A DNA stretch of 14,572 nt from Spirochaetaceae bacterium. GTDB lineage: Bacteria > Spirochaetota > Spirochaetia > SZUA-6 > Bin103. The notes below the pieces were generated by a model that was not told the DNA's origin, did not search any database, and worked only from the letters and a program-made list of their open reading frames with translations. The stretch's first letter is position 1. Each line of letters starts with the position of its first letter. Of the stretch, positions 1-7,288 are shown piece after piece. The stretch spans positions 1 to 14,572 of the forward strand of contig JAPPNY010000199.1 of assembly GCA_028818385.1 (NCBI GenBank). Direction: 5' to 3'. The translations under genes and the position numbers were made by a program.

Positions 1-5
1 ACCGG

Positions 6-35
6 TTGCCGAAATCTGTCGAACGAACCTACCCT
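6..35 (+). promoter_or_regulatory. Candidate sigma70-type promoter before the glycosidase-like gene
   Basis: TTGCCG (6-11) resembles a -35 box and TACCCT (30-35) resembles a -10 box, with an 18-base spacer. Transcription would begin near position 42, ahead of the Shine-Dalgarno-like GGAAGG at 58-63. Both boxes are imperfect, so this is only a plausible reading. Confidence 0.3.
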
Positions 36-68
36 ACGCCTGAACAGTTACGTTTGCGGAAGGTGGGG

Positions 69-125
69 ATGACGCGGGAACGGAGCGAGCTGGAAGTCGT
101 CATCTCGCCGGCAGCGTCCGTCTGA
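69..125 (+). other. 18-codon leader ORF, or displaced N-terminus of the next gene
   Basis: An ATG at 69 follows GGAAGG (58-63) at good spacing. It encodes MTRERSELEVVISPAASV and ends at TGA 123-125, which overlaps the ATG of the next gene (TGATG). The next gene has no convincing ribosome site of its own. Two readings fit. It may be a leader peptide whose translation feeds the downstream gene by coupling. Alternatively, it may be the true N-terminus of the 1014-residue protein, separated by a one-base frameshift, since its hydrophobic alternation would suit a first beta strand. The sequence alone does not decide. Confidence 0.3.
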
Positions 126-3100
126 TGGCGACCGGTGCCACGCTGAGGTGGTCGATCGGGTCCGCCCGCGACACGGGCGCGGGTGCGGGCATCGAGCTGG
201 TCGCCAGCATCGACATCCGCCAGAACCGCTACCGGGGATGGCATCCGGTGGCCGGCGCATGGGATCCGGGTTCGGCCCCGTTCAACGTCCACCAGACCCG
301 ACAGGTCCGTCCCAACGGGACCGCGTTCGGGATGGAGCCGGCGTGCGGGGCGTTCCCGGGGCAGGAAGCGGTCACCGGGTTCCAGGGGCGGCGGCTGGTC
401 AACAGCAAGAACCGCAACCTGGGCACGCTGATCGGCGAGTTGCAGTCGGAGGTGTTCACGATCGCCGGCGACGGCATCGACTTCCTGATCGGCGGCGGCG
501 ACTTCGCGGACGTCACCTGCCTCAACCTGTACGTGCACGGCGCCGCGGGGTGGGAGCGGGCGCGCACCGCGACCGGCGAGCGCAACCTGGAGCTGGCGCG
601 GCGCGGCTGGGACGTGGCCGGGTTCCGCGGCCGGCAGGCCTACCTGCAGATCCTGGATTACGCGCCCGTGGAGCCGTGGGGGTGGCACGCCGCGCCGCGC
701 TACCCGGAGGATGACTGGGGCTTCATCCTGGTGGACGACATCCGCCAGACCGACGGGGCCGCCGATCCCCGCCGCGTCGACGAAGCCGGCGACCGCGCGC
801 GCAATTTCGACTTCGAGACCCTGCTCCCGGAGCGCTTCACGGTTGCCGCCGCTCACGATGCGAGCGGTGCCGGCGGGGTCTTCGAGATCCGGGATCGCGG
901 GCGCGGCGGGGCGGTAGGCGCCCTGTACTGCGACGCCGCGGTCGAGCGGTGCGGCCCTGATCTGTGCAAGGTGTCCGTGACCTGGCGCTACCGCGGCCCG
1001 ACGCTGAGCGGGGTCAAGTTGCGCCTCACCAGCCGGCTGCCGATCGCCGCCGGCGCCGCGCGCCACACCCTGCACCCTGGGCTGCTGTATGACGGCAACC
1101 CCACCGCCGAGGCGTGCCACTACCTGGGCGAGGACTTCCCGGAGGCCGCCTCCACCGTGCCCGCCGGGTTCAGCGTCGAGGACGCGGAGCGGGTGTGCGC
1201 CGGCTGGGTGGCGCCCCAACAGCGGGCCGACCACCTCACGTCCAGCGTGCGCCTGCAGGTCGACCCGGAGTCAGGCCGCTACGAAGCCGTGCACCAGCTT
1301 CCGGAGTCGGCCGTCTTCGGCCGCCGGCTGCTGCTGGACAGCGACGCACGGCTCACCCTGGACGACGGCGACTGCCACGCCAAGACGCTCTACCTGTTCA
1401 ACGCCGACCGCCGGCCGGGACCGGTGTACCGGCCGGGCTACTGCGGTGCGATGTCGGCGGCGTGGCGGCAGCTCTACCCGGTCTCGCCGACCAATCCGCC
1501 GCACACGCTGCGCGCCGACTACGAGATGCGCCTGCGCACCACGCTCGACGACCACGGGCTGATCCAGGAGATTGCCCGCGGCGGTCGCACCTACCGCGTG
1601 TTCTACGTCGGGCGCTGGGTGTACGGCGACGCGCCGACCGGCGGCGGGCGGTTCCTTCCCAAGGAGTACTTCCACCGGTTCCTCGGCTTCTCCTGGTCCG
1701 GCATGGCCGGGCTGGTGGCGCACGCCGCGCTCGATCACGGCCTGCAGCACGGCGACGACGACGCGGTCCGGGTCGCCGTTGACACCATGGACTTCTTCGC
1801 CGAGCACGGCATGTCGCCGCTCGGCATCCTGTACCCCACCTATCACGAGGACCACGCCGGGCTGGTCGACACGTTCGGCACCTACTACGACCCGGGACGC
1901 ATCGACATGGGGCCGCTCGGCGAAGGGCTGTACTGGTACCTGCGCTGCGCCGAACGGATGCGGAGCCACGGCAGCGAACCGCCGGCGAGCTGGGAAGCGG
2001 CGGTACGCAGCTCCCTGGACCACATCATGGAGCTCTTTCCCGACGGCGACGTGCCGGGCCGGATCGACGGCACGAGCGGCGAGCCCGCCGCCCGCCGCAT
2101 CCAGCTTCTCTACTGGGAGCGCTCGCGCTGGACGGAGCGTCAGAGCCGACCCGCCGACATCGTGTTCGCCAGGCCGAGCGAGCGGGGAGCCACCAACTTC
2201 GTCTACCTGATCTGGGCCTACGTGCGCGCCGCCCGCGACTTCGGCGAGCAGCGCTACCTGGAGTACGCCGTGGCGCTGGGCGAGCTGGCGCTGCGGGTGA
2301 TGGAGCGATTCACGGTCTTCGCCGGCTCCGAGATGGACTTCTACAACATCGACAAGCGCCAGGGCCACGCGCTGCTGGCCGCCCACAACGACCTGTACGA
2401 CGCCACCGGCGACCGGCGCTGGCTGGCGGCGGCGGAATCGGCGGCGAGCTGGTTCGGCACCTGGCAGTACCATTTCAACGCCTGCACCGACGGGCTGGGC
2501 GACCTGCCGCTCGGCCGCTGGGACTACCGCACGGTGGGCGGCACCACGGTCGACATCAAGTACTCGACCAACAACCTGGTGTACGCCCAGGGCGCTACGG
2601 AATTCCTTCGGCTGTGGAGCCACACCGGCGACGCGGAGTGGTTCGAGCGCGCCCGCGCGCTGCTGCACCAGGGCGTGCAGAGCTCGCTGACCGAAGACAA
2701 GCGGCGCTGGCTCAACGCCCACTACCAGTCGGAAGCGAGGGTGCCGGCTCAGCACGCCTTCAACCCGGACACGCAGTTCGATGCCGCCTGCCTGGGCGGC
2801 GGCACCGAGGACGTGCTGCCGGCGTGGCCCTATCGCGGCAACTGGACGACCAAGTACGGCGCCATCCTGAGCATGTACATGCTGGCCGAAGCGCTCGACG
2901 TCGATCCCATCCTGGCGCGCTACGGCGGCATCACGTACCGACTGGGGGAAACGCCCGCGGGCGACTGGGTCGGCGCCCTGGAGACCCTCGACCGCGTACG
3001 GGGATGGCGCTCGCAAGGCGCGGTCACGATCGAAGCCCGCAACATGGTCCCGGCCGACGCCCGCTACACCGCGCGGGTGCTGGACGCGGGCGGCAGCCCC

Positions 3101-3169
3101 GTGGCGGACGCCGCCGCGGACTTCGCTTCCGGCGCCGACGGGCGCATCCGCATACCTCTTTCCCCGTAG
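125..3169 (+). CDS. Six-hairpin glycosidase-like (alpha/alpha-toroid) protein
   Basis: A 1014-residue protein with no signal peptide, so probably cytoplasmic. Residues about 105-208 resemble the beta-sandwich module seen with GH32-type proteins: FTIAGDGIDFLIGGG, then NLYVHG, an RTATGERN turn, GWDVAGFRGRQAYLQILD and WGFILVDDI. The body, about 520-925, is rich in aromatic residues and paired helices (for example FLGFSWSGMAGLVAHAALDH, FVYLIWAYVRAARDFGEQRY and GHALLAAHNDLYDATGDRRW), as in alpha/alpha-toroid glycosidases and epimerases. A short beta-rich tail closes the protein. I cannot assign a GH family or catalytic acids. The ABC importer starts 82 bases downstream, so processing of an imported glycoside is a reasonable inference. 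The ATG at 125 is the first in frame after a stop at 41-43, and its N-terminus is uncertain because of the upstream mini-ORF. Confidence 0.7.
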   Translation: MATGATLRWSIGSARDTGAGAGIELVASIDIRQNRYRGWHPVAGAWDPGSAPFNVHQTRQVRPNGTAFGMEPACGAFPGQEAVTGFQGRRLVNSKNRNLGTLIGELQSEVFTIAGDGIDFLIGGGDFADVTCLNLYVHGAAGWERARTATGERNLELARRGWDVAGFRGRQAYLQILDYAPVEPWGWHAAPRYPEDDWGFILVDDIRQTDGAADPRRVDEAGDRARNFDFETLLPERFTVAAAHDASGAGGVFEIRDRGRGGAVGALYCDAAVERCGPDLCKVSVTWRYRGPTLSGVKLRLTSRLPIAAGAARHTLHPGLLYDGNPTAEACHYLGEDFPEAASTVPAGFSVEDAERVCAGWVAPQQRADHLTSSVRLQVDPESGRYEAVHQLPESAVFGRRLLLDSDARLTLDDGDCHAKTLYLFNADRRPGPVYRPGYCGAMSAAWRQLYPVSPTNPPHTLRADYEMRLRTTLDDHGLIQEIARGGRTYRVFYVGRWVYGDAPTGGGRFLPKEYFHRFLGFSWSGMAGLVAHAALDHGLQHGDDDAVRVAVDTMDFFAEHGMSPLGILYPTYHEDHAGLVDTFGTYYDPGRIDMGPLGEGLYWYLRCAERMRSHGSEPPASWEAAVRSSLDHIMELFPDGDVPGRIDGTSGEPAARRIQLLYWERSRWTERQSRPADIVFARPSERGATNFVYLIWAYVRAARDFGEQRYLEYAVALGELALRVMERFTVFAGSEMDFYNIDKRQGHALLAAHNDLYDATGDRRWLAAAESAASWFGTWQYHFNACTDGLGDLPLGRWDYRTVGGTTVDIKYSTNNLVYAQGATEFLRLWSHTGDAEWFERARALLHQGVQSSLTEDKRRWLNAHYQSEARVPAQHAFNPDTQFDAACLGGGTEDVLPAWPYRGNWTTKYGAILSMYMLAEALDVDPILARYGGITYRLGETPAGDWVGALETLDRVRGWRSQGAVTIEARNMVPADARYTARVLDAGGSPVADAAADFASGADGRIRIPLSP

Positions 3170-3181
3170 CGTCGCAGCCGG

Positions 3182-3199
3182 TCCCCCCCGGCCGGGGGA
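3182..3199 (+). repeat. Short GC hairpin after the glycosidase-like gene
   Basis: TCCCCC (3182-3187) pairs with GGGGGA (3194-3199) around a CCGGCC loop, 12 bases after the stop codon. No T-run follows, so it is not a textbook terminator. It could attenuate read-through or protect the 3' end of the mRNA. Confidence 0.35.
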
Positions 3200-3206
3200 G
3201 AGCGCG

Positions 3207-3215
3207 TGGTAGTAT
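3207..3215 (+). promoter_or_regulatory. Candidate extended -10 promoter for the binding-protein gene
   Basis: TGGTAGTAT matches the extended -10 form TGnTAnnnT and lies 36 bases before the GTG start. There is no recognisable -35, as expected when an extended -10 is used. A near-identical string, GCGCGTGGTAG, recurs at 3202-3212 and 12279-12289, in both cases just upstream of a gene. Confidence 0.3.
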
Positions 3216-3239
3216 CCGCGGCACATCACAGATTCAGAT

Positions 3240-3245
3240 GGAGGA
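3240..3245 (+). promoter_or_regulatory. Strong ribosome binding site deciding a GTG start
   Basis: GGAGGA lies 6 bases before GTG 3252. The spacing fixes this GTG as the start, and translation from it gives a proper signal peptide at once. Confidence 0.75.
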
Positions 3246-3251
3246 ATCGTC

Positions 3252-5114
3252 GTGAATCGAGTTCTGACTATCTTCGCGCTGCTCGTGGCATGCACGGCAG
3301 TGGCGGTCGCCCAGTACCAGGAGGCACCGATGCTGGCCGAGCGCGTGGCCGCAGGCGACCTGCCGGCGGTCGACGAGCGGCTCCCCGACGAGCCGCTGGT
3401 GCTCACGCTGGAGCGCAGCGCCGCCCCCGACGGCATGCTCGACGAGCTTGCGATCGGGTCCTACGGCGGCGACGTGCGCCTGATCAACCTGGCGCCGAAC
3501 TTCGCGCCCGAGATGTACTTCATGACCATCGAGACGCTGCTGGCGCGGCCGGGCTGGATCAGCATGGGGCACCCGCTCACCGGAAACATCTACGAGAGCT
3601 ACGAGATCAGCCCGGACGGGACCACGTTCACGTTCCAGTTGCGCCGCGGCCTGCGCTGGTCGGACGGCGAACCGGTGACGACCGGCGACGTGACGTTCCA
3701 CTACGAGAACATCCTGCACAACGAGCAGCTCACCCCGAACATCGGCTGGCAGTTCCGCTCGAAGCTCCTGCCCACCGGCGACGTCTACGAGCTGGAGGTG
3801 ATCGACGACTACTCGTACCGGATCACGTTCTCCGAGTCCACGCCCGGCTTCCTCGACGAGATCAACAAGCCGTGGATGGACTACACCGGATTCCTGCAGC
3901 CCAGGCACTACCTGTCGCAATTCCACGCCGACTTCGCCGACGCCGAGGAGCTGGCCGCCAAGGTGGCGGCCGCCGACCTGCTTGCCGACGAGTGGTCGCG
4001 TCTGTTCCAGCTCAAGATGCTGACGCCGTGGGAAGGCAAGACCCCGGACGTGGTGGACATCCCCGTGCTGCATCCGTGGGTGGTGGTCTCGACCTCGCCC
4101 ACGCAGACCGTGTTCGAGCGCAACCCCTACTACTTCAAGGTGGACGCCGCCGGCAACCAGCTTCCGTACATCGACCGCATCGTCAGCACCAAGGTGGAAG
4201 GCCCCGAGGGCGCCAGCCTGAAGATCATCGCCGGCGAGGTGGACCTGGCCGACGAGCTGGCGAAGATCTCATCGCTGCCGATCTATCGCGAGAACGAGTC
4301 CAACGGATACCGTGCGGTCACTTCCGGCGTCGCCTACAACCCGGTCGTGCACGCGTTCAACTTCGCGCTCGAGGACGAGGTCTGGCGGCAAATCGCCGGC
4401 GACCTGCGCTTCCGGCAGGCGCTGAACCTGGCCATCAACCGAGACGAGATCATCGACGCCGTGTACTACGGCTTCGCCTCGCCGCCGGAGTGGGTCCCCG
4501 CGACCTACGATCCCGACGAGGCCGGCCGGCTGCTGGACGCCGTGGGACTGGACAAGCGGGACAGCGACGGCTGGCGCCTGGGACCCGACGGCGAGCGTTT
4601 CGAGATCAACCTGGAGGTGACCGCGCACCTGCCGGACACCGTGCCTGCCAACGAGCTGATCGCCGAGCACTACCGCGCGGTCGGGCTGTACACGACGCTG
4701 GAGGTGGTCGAGATCGGACTGTTCATCGAGCGGCGCAACGCCAACCAGTACCAGATCGACACGCTGTGGAACGAGGCGACCACCCTGCACGCCTTCGGCC
4801 ATGCCAAGCACCACCTGATCGGGCACATCCCGCCGTGGCGGCAGTGGTACAACTCGGGCGGGGAAGAGGGCGAGGAGCCGCCGGCATGGTTCCAGGAGCT
4901 GTACGACCTGGGCCTGGGCATCGGCCCCGGCATCCCGTGGGATCAGGAGATCGTCGACCGCTACCAGCAGACGTTCTACGACACCATCCCGCAGATCAAC
5001 GTCACCTACAATCCGGCGACGGTGCTGATCGTCAACCAGGACCTGCGCAACATCTTTCTGGAGGGCGTGGCGCAGTGGGTGATCTACAGCTCGGAGCAGC
5101 TCTATTACGAGTGA
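3252..5114 (+). CDS. ABC transporter substrate-binding protein, family 5 (SBP_bac_5)
   Basis: A 620-residue extracytoplasmic solute-binding protein of the peptide/nickel/oligosaccharide (DppA/OppA-like) family. It starts with a Sec signal of about 20 residues, MNRVLTIFALLVACTAVAVA, probably cleaved before QYQEAP. Family signatures include the SDGEPVTTGDVTFHYENIL region near residue 137, FERNPYYFKVD followed by NQLPYIDRI near residue 290, and the LRFRQALNLAINRDEII segment near residue 385. It is on the long side for the family. It is followed by its two permeases with no ATPase. The ligand is not readable from sequence. Family 5 includes peptide and oligosaccharide binders, and the upstream glycosidase-like gene favours a saccharide (inference). 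A possible LVAC lipobox at residues 11-14 is judged less likely than signal peptidase I cleavage. Confidence 0.92.
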   Translation: MNRVLTIFALLVACTAVAVAQYQEAPMLAERVAAGDLPAVDERLPDEPLVLTLERSAAPDGMLDELAIGSYGGDVRLINLAPNFAPEMYFMTIETLLARPGWISMGHPLTGNIYESYEISPDGTTFTFQLRRGLRWSDGEPVTTGDVTFHYENILHNEQLTPNIGWQFRSKLLPTGDVYELEVIDDYSYRITFSESTPGFLDEINKPWMDYTGFLQPRHYLSQFHADFADAEELAAKVAAADLLADEWSRLFQLKMLTPWEGKTPDVVDIPVLHPWVVVSTSPTQTVFERNPYYFKVDAAGNQLPYIDRIVSTKVEGPEGASLKIIAGEVDLADELAKISSLPIYRENESNGYRAVTSGVAYNPVVHAFNFALEDEVWRQIAGDLRFRQALNLAINRDEIIDAVYYGFASPPEWVPATYDPDEAGRLLDAVGLDKRDSDGWRLGPDGERFEINLEVTAHLPDTVPANELIAEHYRAVGLYTTLEVVEIGLFIERRNANQYQIDTLWNEATTLHAFGHAKHHLIGHIPPWRQWYNSGGEEGEEPPAWFQELYDLGLGIGPGIPWDQEIVDRYQQTFYDTIPQINVTYNPATVLIVNQDLRNIFLEGVAQWVIYSSEQLYYE

Positions 5115-5131
5115 CCGCACCGTAAGCCCAT

Positions 5132-5161
5132 CGGCCTGCCGGCGCTGAGTACGGCGGGCCG
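5132..5161 (+). promoter_or_regulatory. Intercistronic hairpin ending at the permease start codon
   Basis: CGGCCTGCCG (5132-5141) pairs over all ten positions, with one G-U wobble, with CGGCGGGCCG (5152-5161) around a ten-base loop. The GTG start of the permease follows directly at 5162, so any ribosome site would lie inside the right arm. Such stems after binding-protein genes can stabilise the upstream mRNA and reduce permease translation. No T-run follows, so full termination is unlikely. Confidence 0.55.
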
Positions 5162-6160
5162 GTGCTTCAATACATCGTGCGACGGGTAGCGGCCTTCGCG
5201 CCGCTCCTGTTGCTGCTCTCGGCGGTGAGCTTCGCGATCATCGAGCTCCCGCCGGGAGACTATCTCACCTCGTACATGCTGCGCCTGGAGCTCCAGGGCA
5301 ACCGGATCACCGACGACCAGGTCGCGAACCTCTCCGCGTACTACGGGCTGGACCAGCCGGTCTACACGCGCTACCTGCTCTGGCTGCGCAACATCCTGCT
5401 CCGCGGCAACCTGGGCTGGTCCTTCGCCCATGACCGGCCGGTGTCCGTCGTGATCGGCGAGCGGCTGGGGCTCACGCTGGTGGTGACCATCTCGACGCTG
5501 GTCTTCACCTACGTGGCGGCGGTGCCGATCGGCGTGTACTCGGCGGTGCGGCAGTACTCCTTCTTCGACTACTTCTGGACCTTCTGGGGATTCGTGGGGC
5601 TGGCGATCCCGAACTTCCTGTTCGCGCTGGTGCTGCTGTGGATCGCGTTCCGCTACTTCGGCGTCGCGATCACGGGGCTGTTCGCGCCCGAGTTCGTCGA
5701 CGCTCCCTGGAGCCTGGCGCGGGTGTGGAGCATGCTGCAGCGGCTCTGGGCGCCGGTGGTGGTGGTGGGCACCGCGGGGATGGCGGGACTGATCCGCGTC
5801 ATGCGCGGCACCTTGCTGGACGAGTTGCGCAAGCAGTACGTGGTCACCGCGCGCGCCAAGGGCGTCGCCGAAGGGCGTCTGCTGTTCAAGTATCCGGTGC
5901 GGATCGCCGTCAACCCGATCATCAGCGGGATCGGCTGGCTGCTGCCGGCCATCATCTCCGGCGCCACCATCACGTCCATCGTGCTCAACCTGCCGACCAC
6001 CGGCCCGGTGCTGCTGGGCGCGCTGCTGGCGCAGGACATGTACCTGGCGGGCAGCTTCGTGATGATCCTCAGCATCCTGGTGCTGGTGGGCAACCTGATC
6101 TCGGACATCGTGCTGGCGTGGGTCGATCCGCGCATCCGTTTCGGCCGCATCGAGTCGTGA
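5162..6160 (+). CDS. ABC transporter permease, DppB/OppB type
   Basis: A 332-residue integral inner-membrane protein forming half of the translocation pore of the importer. The N-terminus MLQYIVRRVAAFAPLLLLL with a first membrane helix is the classic DppB start and supports the GTG at 5162. The usual periplasmic segment follows, with YYGLDQPVYTRYLLWLRNIL and RGNLGWSFAHDRPV. Several further membrane segments come next, then the cytoplasmic EAA-type loop QYVVTARAKGVAEGRLLFKY, which contacts the ATPase, and a final helix ending in WVDPRIRFGRIES. Its length is normal for the family. Its stop overlaps the next start (GTGA), so the two permeases are translationally coupled. No clear Shine-Dalgarno is free in front of it, because a hairpin occupies that space. 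Confidence 0.93.
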   Translation: MLQYIVRRVAAFAPLLLLLSAVSFAIIELPPGDYLTSYMLRLELQGNRITDDQVANLSAYYGLDQPVYTRYLLWLRNILLRGNLGWSFAHDRPVSVVIGERLGLTLVVTISTLVFTYVAAVPIGVYSAVRQYSFFDYFWTFWGFVGLAIPNFLFALVLLWIAFRYFGVAITGLFAPEFVDAPWSLARVWSMLQRLWAPVVVVGTAGMAGLIRVMRGTLLDELRKQYVVTARAKGVAEGRLLFKYPVRIAVNPIISGIGWLLPAIISGATITSIVLNLPTTGPVLLGALLAQDMYLAGSFVMILSILVLVGNLISDIVLAWVDPRIRFGRIES

Positions 6161-7269
6161 AGCAGCGCACGCGCACCGACGACGAGAGCTACTTCGTCGC
6201 GTCTCAGTGGCGGATGATGTGGTGGAAGTTCCGCCGCCACCGGCTGGCCGTGGTTGCCGGTCCGGCGCTCGCCCTCATCTACCTGCTGGCGCTGTTCGCG
6301 GACTTCGTCGCGCCGTACGGGGTGACCACCCGGTTTCCCGGCTACCTCAACGCGCCGCCCAACCTGATCCGGTTCGGAGGCGGCGGCGAGGAGGGGGCGC
6401 CGGGAGCCTTCGTGTACGGACTGAAGATGGAGCGCCACCCGTACACGATGCGCAAGATCTACCAGCTCGACCGGGAGCTGCGGTATCCGGTGCGCTTTCT
6501 CGGCGCCGGGGAGGAGTACCGCTTCCTGGGGCTGTTCAAGGCCAGCGGCCACCTGTTCGTGCCGGCGGCGGAGGATGCGCCCCTGTTCCTGTTCGGCACC
6601 GACCGGCTGGGACGCGACCTGTTCTCGCGCGTGCTGCACGCGGCGCGCATCTCCCTTTCCATCGGCCTGGTGGGCGTGCTGCTCAGCACGGTTCTGGGAG
6701 TGCTGCTCGGCGGGCTGGCCGGGTACTTCGGCGGCATCGTCGACCGCGTGGTGATGCGGCTGGTGGACCTGCTGTCTTCCATTCCGACCATACCGCTGTG
6801 GATGGGGCTGGCCGCGGCCGTACCCAGGGACTGGTCGGTGGTGACGACCTACTTCGCCATCACGCTGATCCTGTCGCTGGTAGGCTGGACCGGGCTGGCG
6901 CGCGCGGTGCGCGGCCGCTTCCTGTCGCTGCGGGAGGAGGACTTCGTCATGGCCGCGGTGGTGTCGGCCGTGCGGGAGCGCACCATCATCTTCGGCCACC
7001 TGCTGCCGTCGTTCCTGAGCTACATCATCGTGTCGCTGACGCTGGCGATTCCGGCGGTGATCCTGGGGGAAACCGCGCTGAGCTTTCTGGGCCTCGGCAT
7101 CCAGCCGCCGGCGGTGAGCTGGGGCACGCTGCTGCAGGACGCCCAGAACTTCCAGGCGGTGGCCAGTCAGCCGTGGCTGCTGATCCCCTGCATCTTCGTG
7201 GTCCTGACCGTGCTGCTCTACAACTTCCTCGGCGACGGCCTGCGCGACGCCGCCGACCCGTACGCCTGA
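6157..7269 (+). CDS. ABC transporter permease, DppC/OppC type
   Basis: A 370-residue partner permease. The GTG at 6157 overlaps the previous stop by four bases and gives MKQRTRTDDESYFVASQWRM, then a positively charged stretch and a first membrane helix, as usual for DppC. The frame is open further upstream, but that part lies inside the other permease gene. The region between the first helix and the FGTDRLGRDLFSRVLHAARI motif is long (about 90 residues) and carries a GGGGEEG segment and charged sequence. The core continues with LLSSIPTIPLWMG, the EAA-type loop at about residues 265-285, and ETALSFLGLGIQPPAVSWG. In the EAA loop the usual glycine is replaced (MAAVVSAVRERTIIFGHLLP). It ends in DGLRDAADPYA. 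It is the last gene of the + strand run. The next gene is convergent and no ATPase is linked. Confidence 0.93.
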   Translation: MKQRTRTDDESYFVASQWRMMWWKFRRHRLAVVAGPALALIYLLALFADFVAPYGVTTRFPGYLNAPPNLIRFGGGGEEGAPGAFVYGLKMERHPYTMRKIYQLDRELRYPVRFLGAGEEYRFLGLFKASGHLFVPAAEDAPLFLFGTDRLGRDLFSRVLHAARISLSIGLVGVLLSTVLGVLLGGLAGYFGGIVDRVVMRLVDLLSSIPTIPLWMGLAAAVPRDWSVVTTYFAITLILSLVGWTGLARAVRGRFLSLREEDFVMAAVVSAVRERTIIFGHLLPSFLSYIIVSLTLAIPAVILGETALSFLGLGIQPPAVSWGTLLQDAQNFQAVASQPWLLIPCIFVVLTVLLYNFLGDGLRDAADPYA

Positions 7270-7288
7270 ACGTTTCCCATCCGCATCG

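Noticed and set aside
3182..3199. Rho-independent terminator between the glycosidase-like gene and the binding-protein gene
   Set aside because: The stem is only six pairs and no T-run follows, so it is listed as a hairpin rather than a terminator.
3285..3296. Possible lipobox (LVAC) making the binding protein a lipoprotein
   Set aside because: The cysteine at residue 14 would leave a very short signal, while AVAVA followed by Q at 20/21 is a standard signal peptidase I site. It is not fully excluded.
1271..3436. Long open frame on the minus strand (about 720 codons) opposite the glycosidase-like gene
   Set aside because: It is antisense to a clearly coding gene, its translation is rich in Arg/Gly/Val/Ala repeats without domains, and such frames arise from high GC at third codon positions.
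5638..6156. Upstream in-frame extension of the DppC-type permease
   Set aside because: The extension lies inside the DppB-type gene, is Arg/Gly-rich and unlike any permease N-terminus. GTG 6157 gives a normal start.
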